Positions 27,587 to 36,746 of a stretch of 64,000 nucleotides of DNA are shown one piece after another. The notes under the pieces were generated by a model. The model made no database searches. It saw only the letters and a program-made list of their open reading frames with translations, and was not told the DNA's origin. Location of the stretch: NCBI GenBank assembly GCA_963724985.1, contig CAVRWV010000014.1, positions 1-64,000 of the forward strand, given 5' to 3'. The first letter of the stretch is position 1. Each line of letters opens with the position of its first letter. This DNA comes from JAJPJE01 sp963724985. Its GTDB lineage: Bacteria; Acidobacteriota; Terriglobia; Terriglobales; Acidobacteriaceae. The translations under genes and the position numbers were made by a program.

Positions 27587-27602
27587 CTGTCAGAACTGAC
27601 AG
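27587..27602. promoter_or_regulatory. Candidate operator, CTGTCA-GAAC-TGACAG
   Basis: A perfect 7+2+7 palindrome (CTGTCAG-AA-CTGACAG) in the divergent stretch 27425-27889 between two response-regulator genes; nothing else is seen in this stretch. Confidence 0.6.
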
Positions 27603-27889
27603 TTTCGGGCAGGAGCACTCGAGTATAACTTTTTGCCCTAGAAGAGCATTGGAATTAGTTGGGACCGTCGGCCGAATCGGGTCATGCATAGTTGCTGACA
27701 GGCCGCTGGCTGCTCTGCGATGAATCAGAATACCGGGACCGAGATGGCCTCGAGCAAGCGGGCACCGCAGGGTTCGAAAGAATAGCCATGCGATGAGCGG
27801 TTCCTGAAGTGACAGTTCCTAAAGGCTCAGTCAACAGTCTGGGCCTATTGCCAGTAGCGTTGGGTCGCGAGAGGAATGAGTATTCGGTT

Positions 27890-28336
27890 ATGGGACAGCT
27901 TTCGGCATCCCCGAAGTATTTACAAAAGAAAGAGGCACGCCGTCGCATAGTGCTCGCGGATGACCATCCGGATATGCTGCGGAGAGTCTCGGGGATGCTG
28001 TCGCCACTGTTTGAGATTGTTGCGGCCGTGAGCGATGGACGAAGCGCGGTGGAGGCGGCCAGCACGCTGAATCCCGACCTTCTGCTGCTCGACATCGCGA
28101 TGCCGAGGCTTGATGGCATGCATGCGGCACTCGAATTACGGCAGGCCGGCTGTTGCACAAGAATCATTTTTCTCAGTATGCACCAGGAAGCGGATTACGT
28201 TGCGGCAGCGCTAGAGACGGGCGCCTGCGGTTACGTATTCAAAAGCAGGCTGCGAGCCGACTTGCTCGTGGCCATCGAACGCGTTTTAGCTGGCAGTGTG
28301 TTTATCTCAACCCATTCTGGCGGCCACATCATCTAG
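27890..28336 (+). CDS. Stand-alone receiver-domain response regulator
   Basis: A single REC domain: acidic pair in IVLADDHPDML, phospho-Asp in LLLLDIAMPRLDG, Ser/Thr in IIFLSMHQE and Lys in GYVFKSRL. It ends 20 residues later without an HTH, so it may act as a phosphate sink or bind a protein partner, or it may have lost its output domain. ATG 27890 gives a short polar leader (MGQLSASPKYLQKKEARRR); an upstream in-frame GTG is possible. It is divergent from the NarL-type regulator across a shared operator. Confidence 0.7.
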   Translation: MGQLSASPKYLQKKEARRRIVLADDHPDMLRRVSGMLSPLFEIVAAVSDGRSAVEAASTLNPDLLLLDIAMPRLDGMHAALELRQAGCCTRIIFLSMHQEADYVAAALETGACGYVFKSRLRADLLVAIERVLAGSVFISTHSGGHII

Positions 28337-28380
28337 GAGGCTGGAATTTCCAGCAGCAGTTAACTTAGGAGGACGCATTC

Positions 28381-28572
28381 GTGTCGAGCGCGATTGTCTC
28401 TGTGGGCTTTACGTGTCCTTTATGCGGTGCGCGTGTCCCCGTGCTTCGCTCCTGCGATCCTGCACCCAAATCGGCGGACGTGATTCGTGTGGAATGCCGA
28501 TGCGGGTTCATACGATTCATCACCGTGCTTGAAATTCAAACACTCGAGGTTTGGCGCGAGCAGGCCGCTTAA
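28381..28572 (+). CDS. Small zinc-ribbon-like protein (63 aa)
   Basis: GGAGG sits 8 nt before the GTG start. The product has CPLCGA near the N terminus, one Cys in the middle (RSCDP) and CRCG further on, a likely two-knuckle zinc site. No family name is clear. It follows the receiver gene by 44 nt and may be co-transcribed with it. Confidence 0.55.
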   Translation: MSSAIVSVGFTCPLCGARVPVLRSCDPAPKSADVIRVECRCGFIRFITVLEIQTLEVWREQAA

Positions 28573-28780
28573 TTTGGTGACGGCTCTGTCTCGAACATTC
28601 CTCCTGTTACTTACGCGCTGAATTCGGTAGTTTTGTGCCTCCCAGAGTAACTCCGAATCATCAACTGAAATATGGCCGCTAGCGCGGCTCCTCGATCTCA
28701 TTGCGGGATTCGAACCAAGCCATGCTGTTCGCTACTCTGGAGATCGTTGGGTAACATGACTGCCCATGAAAGGAGGACCA

Positions 28781-30541
28781 GTGGCTCGACTCCTGTCGGT
28801 AAATGTCGGGCGTCCTCGCGAAGTTACGTGGAACGGAAAAGCCGTCCGAACCGCGGTCTGGAAACTGCCGGTTCAGGGACGGCGAATGGTCCGCAAACTC
28901 AATATCGACGGCGATGAGCAGGCAGATCTGGCCGGTCACGGCGGAGAGCAGCGGGCGGTTTTCGTCTACCAGATGGATTCTTACCGCTATTGGGAACAAC
29001 AACTTGGCCGTACCGACTTCACCTTTGGACAGTTCGGAGAAAACTTCACTGTCGAAGGTCTTCTCGACAATGAAGTCTGCATTGGCGACCGCTACCGCAT
29101 CGGTAGCGCCGAGTTTGAGGTGACGCAGCCTCGCGTTACCTGCTATCGGGTAGGCATTCGCATGAACGAGCCTCGCATGCCGGCCCTTCTCGTGGCGCAT
29201 CATCGGCCCGGATTCTATTTCCGCGTCTTGCAGGAGGGGGAAGTCGGAGCCGGCGACGAGATTGAGAAAGTCGGCGATGGCCCGGAATGCGTGACCGTCG
29301 CAGACGTCGATGCGCTCCTCTACTTGTCCGGTCATCATTCTCGCGTGGACCTCGAGCGTGCGCTTCGAATCCCGGCACTCAGTAAAGGCTGGCGGGCATC
29401 CTTCGAGGCAATGCTTCAGCAGGAATCAAGCACAGGAGCACCTGAAGGGAACTCGGGCCTCGCAGAGCAGGAGCCACCGCCCGCATGGCCCGGTTTCAGG
29501 CCGATGAAGGTCTCTCGTATTGACCGTGAGAGCGACACGATTTCCTCTTTCGTGCTTGAGCCCACCGACGGACAGCCGCTGGTCGCCGCTCTGCCCGGAC
29601 AATTCATTGTCTTGCGATTGCCAGTGAATCCGGCGGGCCGGCCCATACTTCGTAGCTATTCTTTGTCTGATCTGCCGGGAGCCGATTACTTCAGGATCAG
29701 TGTGAAGCGTGAAGAGAATGGCATCGGAAGCGCATTCATGCACAGCCATGTGCATGTAGGGGATGTGCTGGACGTGAGTGCGCCGCACGGCAGCTTCACC
29801 CTGCGGGCTGGTAATGACCCAGTTGTTCTGCTCAGCGCCGGCGTTGGTGCGACACCGGTGCTGGCAATGCTCCATGCGCTTGTCGCGGAGAACTCGCAGC
29901 GGCAAGTCTGGTGGCTTTATGGGGCACGCAATCGCAAGGATCATCCCTTTGCAAAAGAATCGCTGGCTCTCTTGCAAAAACTGGCGCTTGGCCACAACTA
30001 CGTCCAGTACAGCCGGCCAGGTCCGGCAGATCACGTGGGGGTGGACTTCGATGCCCCCGGCCGCCTTAGCGTAACCGTGCTCGACAAGCTTGGTGTACCT
30101 CGAAATGGCGACTTCTACCTCTGTGGCCCAACTTCATTCCTGCAGACCATGCGGGACGACTTGGAAAAGTGGGGAGTGTCGCCTGAACGCGTGCATATGG
30201 AGCTGTTCGGTGCGCTCGAATCCACAACGCCGGGCATGGCGCAGGTTGCTCACACTCCACACGCACCGGAAGGCCCGCCGGGACCCGGCCCATCGGTCTC
30301 ATTTGCCCGCAGTGGAATCACGGTGGCGTGGGATCCCAAGTTCGCAAGTTTGCTTGAACTGGCTGAAGCCTGCGATGTCTCGGTCCGATGGTCGTGCCGC
30401 ACCGGCGTCTGCCACACCTGCGAGAGCGGCCTGATCAGCGGATCCGTCAGCTATCAACCCGAACCACTCGACATGCCTGGTCCCGGCAGATTGCTGATCT
30501 GCTGCTCGCAGCCGCGCGAGGATGTTGTCATTGATTGTTGA
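28781..30541 (+). CDS. MOSC domain fused to ferredoxin reductase and 2Fe-2S ferredoxin
   Basis: GTG 28781 is preferred because AAAGGAGG lies 4 nt upstream; ATG 28766 is in frame. Residues about 1-200 form a MOSC domain (GQFGENFTVEGLLD, QPRVTCYRVGIRM with the conserved Cys). Then come an FAD-binding domain (RPILRSYSLSD), an NAD-binding domain (VVLLSAGVGATPVLAML ... FYLCGPTSFLQTM) and a plant-type ferredoxin domain with cluster ligands in CRTGVCHTCESG and CCSQP. This domain order is known for YiiM-like/6-hydroxylaminopurine-reductase-related fusions, in which electrons flow from NAD(P)H to the MOSC molybdenum centre. All key residues are present. Confidence 0.88.
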   Translation: MARLLSVNVGRPREVTWNGKAVRTAVWKLPVQGRRMVRKLNIDGDEQADLAGHGGEQRAVFVYQMDSYRYWEQQLGRTDFTFGQFGENFTVEGLLDNEVCIGDRYRIGSAEFEVTQPRVTCYRVGIRMNEPRMPALLVAHHRPGFYFRVLQEGEVGAGDEIEKVGDGPECVTVADVDALLYLSGHHSRVDLERALRIPALSKGWRASFEAMLQQESSTGAPEGNSGLAEQEPPPAWPGFRPMKVSRIDRESDTISSFVLEPTDGQPLVAALPGQFIVLRLPVNPAGRPILRSYSLSDLPGADYFRISVKREENGIGSAFMHSHVHVGDVLDVSAPHGSFTLRAGNDPVVLLSAGVGATPVLAMLHALVAENSQRQVWWLYGARNRKDHPFAKESLALLQKLALGHNYVQYSRPGPADHVGVDFDAPGRLSVTVLDKLGVPRNGDFYLCGPTSFLQTMRDDLEKWGVSPERVHMELFGALESTTPGMAQVAHTPHAPEGPPGPGPSVSFARSGITVAWDPKFASLLELAEACDVSVRWSCRTGVCHTCESGLISGSVSYQPEPLDMPGPGRLLICCSQPREDVVIDC

Positions 30542-30597
30542 TCTCCGCCCAAATAGACTGCTTCCTCTCTAACTCAACAAAGAAAGCGAGATGAAAT

Positions 30598-31059
30598 ATG
30601 AATGTTGTTCTGGCAGCATTTCTGATCGGTGTAATTGCCGGCCTGCGGGCGATGATGGCTCCCGCTGTAGTCAGCTGGGCTGCCGGCCTTGGCACACTGC
30701 ATCTGGAGGGGACGCCACTACACTTCTGGGGACACGCCATTACTCGCTATGTCCTGAGCGTGGCAGCGATCGGCGAGCTCATCAACGATAAACTGCCGAA
30801 AACTCCAAGCCGGAAAGTCCCGCCGCAATTCATCATACGCGTGCTAACCGGAGCGCTTTCGGGAGCGGCTTTGGGTGCCTCACGGCAATCTACTCTTGTC
30901 GGACTTGTCGCCGGCGCGATTGGAGCAGTCGCGGGTACACTGGGCGGATCCGAGTTCAGGGCTCGGCTGGGAAAGGCATTCGGCAAGGATCTTCCCGCAG
31001 CCCTGGTTGAGGATGTCATCGCTATCGTGGGCGCGATCTTAATCGTGACGAAATTCTGA
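30598..31059 (+). CDS. DUF4126-family membrane protein
   Basis: The protein is 153 aa with three to four hydrophobic segments (AFLIGVIAGLRAMMAPAVVSW, VLTGALSGAALGAS, LVGLVAGAIGAVAGTLGG, VIAIVGAILIV), matching DUF4126 in order and length. Function unknown. It follows the MOSC fusion by 56 nt. Confidence 0.75.
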   Translation: MNVVLAAFLIGVIAGLRAMMAPAVVSWAAGLGTLHLEGTPLHFWGHAITRYVLSVAAIGELINDKLPKTPSRKVPPQFIIRVLTGALSGAALGASRQSTLVGLVAGAIGAVAGTLGGSEFRARLGKAFGKDLPAALVEDVIAIVGAILIVTKF

Positions 31060-31127
31060 TCGCCGCAGTGCCGGCGAAAGCAGCCGCGCATAACCGGAGT
31101 GTCTACCCGCAATTTCAGCTCAATGGA

Positions 31128-33404
31128 TTAATCCATCCACAGTGCGCTGGTGATGATGCGCGGGTAGTAGCGGCTTGCCTTGCCTTCTCCTGACACGATC
31201 TGGTCGCAGCACGCCCAGAAGGAACTGCCTTCCGTCTGCCATTTGACGTGGGCCGCGTCAGCTTTGCGAAATACTTCTGCAACTCCCGCATCCGCGTCCA
31301 GATGGAACACTTTCCGCGTCACGTGCATGAAGATGGAAATCTTACTCATCCACGAGTTGTTGCTGGTCGACGACAACTTGATTCCACCGTCGGCAAATAG
31401 ACTGCGCCGCTGAGGATCGAGCAGCAGCTTACGCGTGTGTTCCTTCAACGCGTCAAACATCCGTTTCTCTGATGTGCTTCCAAAGACTTGATCCAGAGTC
31501 TTCTTTGCCCACTTAGTTTTCACGAAGTACAGCGGATACGCAGTCCCTTCAATTGCCGGGAGAATACGCGACGCGTATCCCGGATTCCCCTTTTCGAAGA
31601 TGGCGGGCAGCACTCCGTCGACGGCCTGGTCGGCGACAACACCTGCCACCTTGACCGCTAGATCCTCGGACCGCTTCTGTTCTGCGCTTGCGCCAAGATC
31701 ACGGAAGAGCAGTGCCAGCGCCCGGTAGCTTGCCCAGCTCTTTACCGCGATGTAGACGTTGTTGCGCGTCTGCGCCAGCGAGTGATCCAGTGAGTCGTAG
31801 GTGGTGATCTCCTGTCCGCCTGCGGTTTTGGTGCTGTCATATTGCGCGAAGCCGACATCGCCGCTGCGATTGATCATGCTCTGCAAACATGCCTTGATCA
31901 CACTCTTGTTGCGCTTGAGCCACTTGCTATCCCGCGTCTTCGCCACATAACAAGCCGCCGTCAGGATCCAGTTACAAAGTTGCTCCTGCGTCATATAGCT
32001 AAAGCATCCGGTCAGGTTTGCCAGTTCGTAGCTGCTGCGCCCCTTGGGGGAGAAGTTGTTGTGCGCGCCCATGTCATGGCAGAAGCTCAAGCCACCGGGC
32101 TTCTTGTCATAGGGACGATTCAGTTGCGCCTCATCCGGCGGCGGCGGCGCCTGCGATGGATCGATCTGACCGACGTGTGCCGCCATCGCGATCTCGGCCT
32201 TGTAGACTTTCACCTCGTCCGTGTAGCTATATTGCTTCACGAAGGTGTCGAGCAGGTTCCGCACCAGCCACGGATTGTGTTCAAGCTCCCAAAACACGTG
32301 ATCCACCGCGAGATCGAGCGTGTTCATCATGCAGTACTCGCCTTCGTTCACCACCCACAACGGCTGACGGTTCACCTCCAGCAGTTGTGTGCTTCCGTAG
32401 TAGCTGTGCGTTGCATGCGCAATCATGAAGCGCTGGTCGTCAGAAATCTTCGCGGAATCCAGTTTCTTATCGAGCGCCTCTGACTCCGCTACCATCTGGC
32501 TTGCGCGATTCAGCGCGGTCTTCAATACGTCTGCCAATCCATTGAAGTAGCGCGTGTACAGATAACGTCCATCCAACCCGTTCGTCTGGAAGCCTTCCAG
32601 ATACGATCCCAGGGCGATCACCAGCCCGTACTTCTTACCAGCGGGGACTTCAAATCCAAATCCCGGACATGACCCAAGCAGATGTATCGGGTTGTGGCGC
32701 TCCCGCACTCCATCGCTCGCTGACCAGCGCATGAAAACGAATGGTTCCGCGGACGTCTTCTTTCCCTTTTCGGACGAAGTGAAGTCGAACAACTCCGCGG
32801 CGCCACCCGCTTCGCGGCGGAAGGCGAATCCCAACCGGCCCTTGCCCAGGTCATCTTCCAGAATCCGCGAACCGGGACGCGCATGATTCAGCGCGAACAT
32901 CGCCGTCTTCGTTGTCTTGCCTTTGGTGTTATCGAAAACGAGCCGGGCCACGACGGCGGGCAGTAAACCGTCCCGCATCTTCTGCTTCCCGTCTTTTGCT
33001 GGATCAGGAATCGGCCCAAACGGCGAATAGACCGTGAACGTCAATCCATCGGCACGCCATTCGTCTGTCGACCAGCTATATGACCGCTCAAATTCGCCAT
33101 CCTTGAAGGGCTCGGCGTCGGGCTTCACATTCTGTTCTGAGGGGCCTGCTTGCTCGACTAAAAAGGCGTCCGCGGCACGATTCACCGCACCAACGTAAAA
33201 CGGCAGGCACTTCAGCGTGGCGTCCGAATGCCGATCGCCTTCCTTGAATCCAACGAAGACCTCCTGATCTCCCGGTTGTCCGATCTGCAACCCGATGCCG
33301 CCACGAGTCCCGAAGTTCCCGCAAGTAAAGCTCATGAACGCGCCCATCGGCGAGTGCTGAGCATTGAAACTAAGTTGATATGAGATCGGAGCGCGCTTGG
33401 TCAC
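31128..33404 (-). CDS. Glycoside hydrolase family 52 (beta-xylosidase)
   Basis: GTG 33404 is preferred over ATG 33455 since GAGG lies 8 nt upstream and family similarity starts at YQLSFNAQHSPMGAFMSFT. The protein is about 758 aa, with GH52 landmarks FTCGNFGTRGGIGLQIGQP, VNEGEYCMMNTLDLAVDHVFWELEHNP and HDMGAHNNFSP. GH52 enzymes are retaining beta-xylosidases with Glu and Asp catalytic residues, which fit the NEGEY and HDMG segments. No signal peptide is seen, so it should act in the cytoplasm on imported xylo-oligosaccharides; a sugar symporter gene diverges from it. Confidence 0.88.
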   Translation of the reverse strand: MTKRAPISYQLSFNAQHSPMGAFMSFTCGNFGTRGGIGLQIGQPGDQEVFVGFKEGDRHSDATLKCLPFYVGAVNRAADAFLVEQAGPSEQNVKPDAEPFKDGEFERSYSWSTDEWRADGLTFTVYSPFGPIPDPAKDGKQKMRDGLLPAVVARLVFDNTKGKTTKTAMFALNHARPGSRILEDDLGKGRLGFAFRREAGGAAELFDFTSSEKGKKTSAEPFVFMRWSASDGVRERHNPIHLLGSCPGFGFEVPAGKKYGLVIALGSYLEGFQTNGLDGRYLYTRYFNGLADVLKTALNRASQMVAESEALDKKLDSAKISDDQRFMIAHATHSYYGSTQLLEVNRQPLWVVNEGEYCMMNTLDLAVDHVFWELEHNPWLVRNLLDTFVKQYSYTDEVKVYKAEIAMAAHVGQIDPSQAPPPPDEAQLNRPYDKKPGGLSFCHDMGAHNNFSPKGRSSYELANLTGCFSYMTQEQLCNWILTAACYVAKTRDSKWLKRNKSVIKACLQSMINRSGDVGFAQYDSTKTAGGQEITTYDSLDHSLAQTRNNVYIAVKSWASYRALALLFRDLGASAEQKRSEDLAVKVAGVVADQAVDGVLPAIFEKGNPGYASRILPAIEGTAYPLYFVKTKWAKKTLDQVFGSTSEKRMFDALKEHTRKLLLDPQRRSLFADGGIKLSSTSNNSWMSKISIFMHVTRKVFHLDADAGVAEVFRKADAAHVKWQTEGSSFWACCDQIVSGEGKASRYYPRIITSALWMD

Positions 33405-33621
33405 GGTGATTCCTCGTAAGAAAAGTCTCAGCGGAGATTTAGTACGGACTCGCAACTTTTACGCTGGCAGACAATACGCTGTCAAGGACGGCAAGAGCAG
33501 AAATACGGACGATCCGCTTGTGAGCCTCATCACGATTCATGTCAGGCCGGTATGATATAGTCCAACCCCCGAATGAATTCAAGCTGGTCCGGTGCGTTTT
33601 CGGCGATGTCTGCGAAGGTTT

Positions 33622-33768
33622 GTGACGACATTGCGAAGTTACGACGAACTTGCTCACGTGATATTGCATGAACAGGAAGCATCTCGTCGAGCCGGGAGTT
33701 TACGTGACGGTCGGCGATTCATTGCATTTGCCGATCTCCAGAAAGTGACTTTGCAGTTGAGCAAGTAA
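33622..33768 (+). CDS. Possible small ORF (48 aa) in the xylosidase-symporter intergenic region
   Basis: A GTG-started frame (MTTLRSYDELAHVILHEQEA ... ADLQKVTLQLSK) of plausible helical composition lies in 33405-33817, otherwise without a gene. The ribosome binding site is weak (AGG 3 nt before the start) and nothing similar is known to me. It ends 50 nt before the symporter start and could be a leader peptide or chance. Confidence 0.2.
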   Translation: MTTLRSYDELAHVILHEQEASRRAGSLRDGRRFIAFADLQKVTLQLSK

Positions 33769-33817
33769 ATGCTTATATAAGGCGCGCACTCGAGCTAGTG
33801 GGCACAGTGAGGCACTC

Positions 33818-35182
33818 ATGATTCAGAAACTCTCGATCGGCGAAAAGACGGGCTACGCTCTCGGCGACATGGCGGCGAATTTTGTTTTCCAGGCCATGTT
33901 GGCCCTTCAACTGGACTTCTACACCCACACGTTTGGCCTGACTGCGGCACAGGCAGGAACGCTCTTCCTGGTCGTGGGTTTGGCGGTGGCTTGCCTCAAT
34001 CCGATCATGGGCATAATTGCCGATCGCACGGCCACAAAATGGGGCAAATTCCGGCCTTGGCTGCTGTGGACGGCCGTGCCCTTTGGCATCATTGGAGTCC
34101 TCACCTTTACGACTCCGAATATCAGCCCTGCCGGCAAGATCATCTACGCCTGGACGACCTACATCCTGCTTCGCGTGATCTACACCGTGAACAACGTGCC
34201 ATACGCCTCGCTCACTGCGGTCATGACCTCCGACCCTGACGAGCGGACCAGCATCTCGTCGTATCGCCAGATTGCGGCCAATTCTGCAGGTTTCATCGTC
34301 GCCAGCCTTGCCATTCCGATGGTGAGATTATTTGGTCACGGCGACGATGCTCGCGGCTATCAGCTAACGATGGGCCTGCTGTCGGTGGTGAGCGTGATCT
34401 TCTTCATTATTGCGTTCGCGACCACCAAGGAGAGGATCCAACCCGATCCGCAGCAGAAGAGTTCGCTCAGCCAGGACCTCTCCGATCTGTTCAAGAACCG
34501 TCCCTGGGTCGTGCTGTTCCTGGCCACATTGTTCTACTTCATGGCCATCCTCATACGCGGCAATGTGATGCTGCCCTATTTCCGATTTGTAGCCGGCAAT
34601 GTAGACCTCTACGCCTGGTTTAACGGATTCGGACTCGCCTCACTGCTTCTGGGTGTTGCCTGTTCCACCGCCGTATCGGTTCGGGTAGGTAAACGTCAGC
34701 TCTTCATTGCCAGCATGGCATTGGCGGGCGTTTTCAGTCTGGCGCTCTTTGTGATTCCGCCGAGCGCCACGGTTGCGATCATCGGCGTCGAAGTGCTTCG
34801 CCAATTCTCCTTTGGATTATCCGGACCAATCCTGTGGGCGATGATGGGTGACGTCGCCGACTACGGTGAGTGGAAGACGGGCCGTCGCGCCAGCGGCACC
34901 GTGACAGCCGCGGTCGTGTTCGCACTCTGGGCGGGGCTTGCTTTGGGCGGCGCGGTCGCCGGTTGGCTCTTCTCATTCTACGGTTTCGTGTCCGAAGCTA
35001 CCGTGCAGACAGCGCAGGCCCAGAAGGGCATCCTTTTGACCGGCAGCGTTTGGGCAGGACTGGCATTCTTCGCCGTCGCGTTCTGTTTGCTCTTCTATCC
35101 CATTAGCCGGGAAACGAACCAGAAGATCGCCAACGAACTGACCGAGCGGCGCAAGACGTTCGTCTCTCAGGCAAACGCGTAG
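33818..35182 (+). CDS. GPH-family sugar:cation symporter (MFS)
   Basis: About twelve membrane segments and GPH/MelB-type sequence: EKTGYALGDMAANFVFQAM at the N terminus, the first loop signature GIIADRTATKWGKFRPWLLW, and DEADYGEWKTGRRASG-like MGDVADYGEWKTGRR in the second half. Such carriers import melibiose, xylosides or glucuronides with Na+ or H+. Its divergence from the GH52 gene suggests uptake of xylo-oligosaccharides. Length 454 aa is normal. Confidence 0.88.
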   Translation: MIQKLSIGEKTGYALGDMAANFVFQAMLALQLDFYTHTFGLTAAQAGTLFLVVGLAVACLNPIMGIIADRTATKWGKFRPWLLWTAVPFGIIGVLTFTTPNISPAGKIIYAWTTYILLRVIYTVNNVPYASLTAVMTSDPDERTSISSYRQIAANSAGFIVASLAIPMVRLFGHGDDARGYQLTMGLLSVVSVIFFIIAFATTKERIQPDPQQKSSLSQDLSDLFKNRPWVVLFLATLFYFMAILIRGNVMLPYFRFVAGNVDLYAWFNGFGLASLLLGVACSTAVSVRVGKRQLFIASMALAGVFSLALFVIPPSATVAIIGVEVLRQFSFGLSGPILWAMMGDVADYGEWKTGRRASGTVTAAVVFALWAGLALGGAVAGWLFSFYGFVSEATVQTAQAQKGILLTGSVWAGLAFFAVAFCLLFYPISRETNQKIANELTERRKTFVSQANA

Positions 35183-35324
35183 CGGGTTAGGTCGTAGCTG
35201 GAAGTGTCTCTGGATAGCCTTGAGCGCGGCATTGCCGGAGCGAATGAGATGGCTGTCGACTAACAGGCTGTCGGAAATCCTTGCGTCCCACCTGGCCAAA
35301 GCGGATTAGGTGGTAGAGCGGCCA

Positions 35325-35885
35325 TTACCACACTAGGGGCACCAGCATTTTTGTTCTCTTCTTGTATTCCGGATACTGTCCCGGAAACTGGCTGGTCATG
35401 ATCCGTTCTTCAGTGCGCGCGCTGTAGACGAAATAGCCTGTAAGACAAATGAAGGCGACGATCCAAAAGGGCGTCACAATCGTCGAGCCCAGCATCGCGA
35501 GAAGAATCCCGGTATAGATGGGATGACGCACGAAGCGATATGGGCCGGTAGTCACAAGCTCGTGTCCTTGCTTCAGCGTCATTGGTTGGCCCCAATTTCG
35601 TCCCAGGTGAAGGCGTGCCCATATTGCGAAGGCGAACCCGCACACACAGAGAAGAAATCCAACTAGCTCGGTAGTTGGCCCCACATAAGCGTTTTGAAAG
35701 TGCTGGATCGTTTGCTTAAGGCCTGGTATCCGGAACAGCAGAAAGATGGCGGTAATCAATAACAGGCGGATGGTCCAGCCGGTGCGGCCTGTTCTACGAA
35801 TGTTCTTTTTCACGCCAACCGCGGCGATCATCCAGTAGGCGTAGAACAAGACCCAAAGGATAACGACGATTCCCGGTGCGCTCAT
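35325..35885 (-). CDS. Isoprenylcysteine methyltransferase-like (ICMT/PEMT family) membrane protein
   Basis: The 186-aa protein has four to five TM segments and the family motif TTGPYRFVRHPIYTGILLAMLG near residue 115, followed by a C-terminal EERIMTSQFPGQYPEYKKRTKMLVP. These residues bind S-adenosylmethionine in the family; bacterial substrates are mostly unknown, often small lipophilic thiols or phospholipids. The SAM-binding region looks intact. Confidence 0.8.
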   Translation of the reverse strand: MSAPGIVVILWVLFYAYWMIAAVGVKKNIRRTGRTGWTIRLLLITAIFLLFRIPGLKQTIQHFQNAYVGPTTELVGFLLCVCGFAFAIWARLHLGRNWGQPMTLKQGHELVTTGPYRFVRHPIYTGILLAMLGSTIVTPFWIVAFICLTGYFVYSARTEERIMTSQFPGQYPEYKKRTKMLVPLVW

Positions 35886-35991
35886 CCGTTCTCCTCAGAA
35901 TCCCGGCAAGCGCAGTCTCGCTGCGGGAACATGACCGGTGATCCTGTGGATGGATACGAACAGCGGCAGAAGGCGGTTCAGAGAATTTGAA

Positions 35992-36081
35992 TGGCGGAGA
36001 GACAGGGATTCGAACCCTGGATAGAGTTTCCCCTATACACGCTTTCCAAGCGTGCGCCTTCAGCCACTCGGCCATCTCTCC
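35992..36081 (-). tRNA. tRNA-Ser(GGA)
   Basis: On the minus strand an acceptor GGAGAGA pairs with TCTCTCC, followed by G73 and encoded CCA (35992-35994). The D arm is GGCCGAGTGG, the anticodon stem-loop is CGCTTGGAAAGCG with anticodon GGA, a long variable arm (TATAGGGGAAACTCTA) marks a class II tRNA, and the T arm reads GGTTCGAATCC. Length 90 nt. Confidence 0.95.
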
Positions 36082-36177
36082 GCTTTGAGGATGCCACGCA
36101 GGCGCACGTCCATTGTAACGTATGCGTCGCGCCAGAACCCAAGCGCGACGCCACTGACGCCCGGCCCGAACTGGGCT

Positions 36178-36654
36178 TTACTCGTCTTTTTTCAGCTGTT
36201 GCGCCAGGTAGTTCTGGATGCCCATCTCGCCGATGGCGTGCAGTTGACCTTCGAGCCAGTCGATGTGGTGCTCTTCGTCGACGAGGATCTTCTCGAGCAG
36301 TTCGCGCGAGCCGGCGTCATTCTTCTCGGTGGCGAGCTGAATGCCCTCGTTCAGGCGTTTCACGGCGTCGTACTCCAACTGGACATCGTTCTTGAACTGC
36401 TGTTCCACGCTCTGACCGATGTTGATCTTGAAGTAGTCGGTCATATTCGGTGCGCCGTCGAGATAGAGGATGCGCTCCATGAGCTTCTCGGCGTGCGTCA
36501 TCTCTTCAATCGACTCTTTGCGAATCAATTTCGCCAGGCGCTCGTATCCCCAGTTCTCGCACATCTCCGCGTGCAGGAAGTATTGGTTGATCGCCGTAAG
36601 CTCGGCTTTCAACACCTGGTTCAACAGCGCAATAATCTTTGCATCACCTTGCAT
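36178..36654 (-). CDS. bfr: Bacterioferritin
   Basis: The start MQGDAKIIALLNQVLKAELT has GAGGATTCCTC upstream, and the length of 158 aa is exact for the family. Ferroxidase ligands are visible: Glu in LKAELTAINQYFLHAE, Glu-x-x-His in EEMTHAE, and Glu plus His in VDEEHHIDWLE. Met in ERILYLDGAPNM is near the expected heme-binding Met52 region. It stores iron as a 24-mer in the cytoplasm. Confidence 0.93.
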   Translation of the reverse strand: MQGDAKIIALLNQVLKAELTAINQYFLHAEMCENWGYERLAKLIRKESIEEMTHAEKLMERILYLDGAPNMTDYFKINIGQSVEQQFKNDVQLEYDAVKRLNEGIQLATEKNDAGSRELLEKILVDEEHHIDWLEGQLHAIGEMGIQNYLAQQLKKDE

Positions 36655-36746
36655 GAGGATTCCTCGGCTTGGGAAAGGCTTTTGGCGGCACGTAAAAAGG
36701 AAAGGATCGTGCCAATCGCGAGAAATTCTAGCAGAATAGGAAGGAC

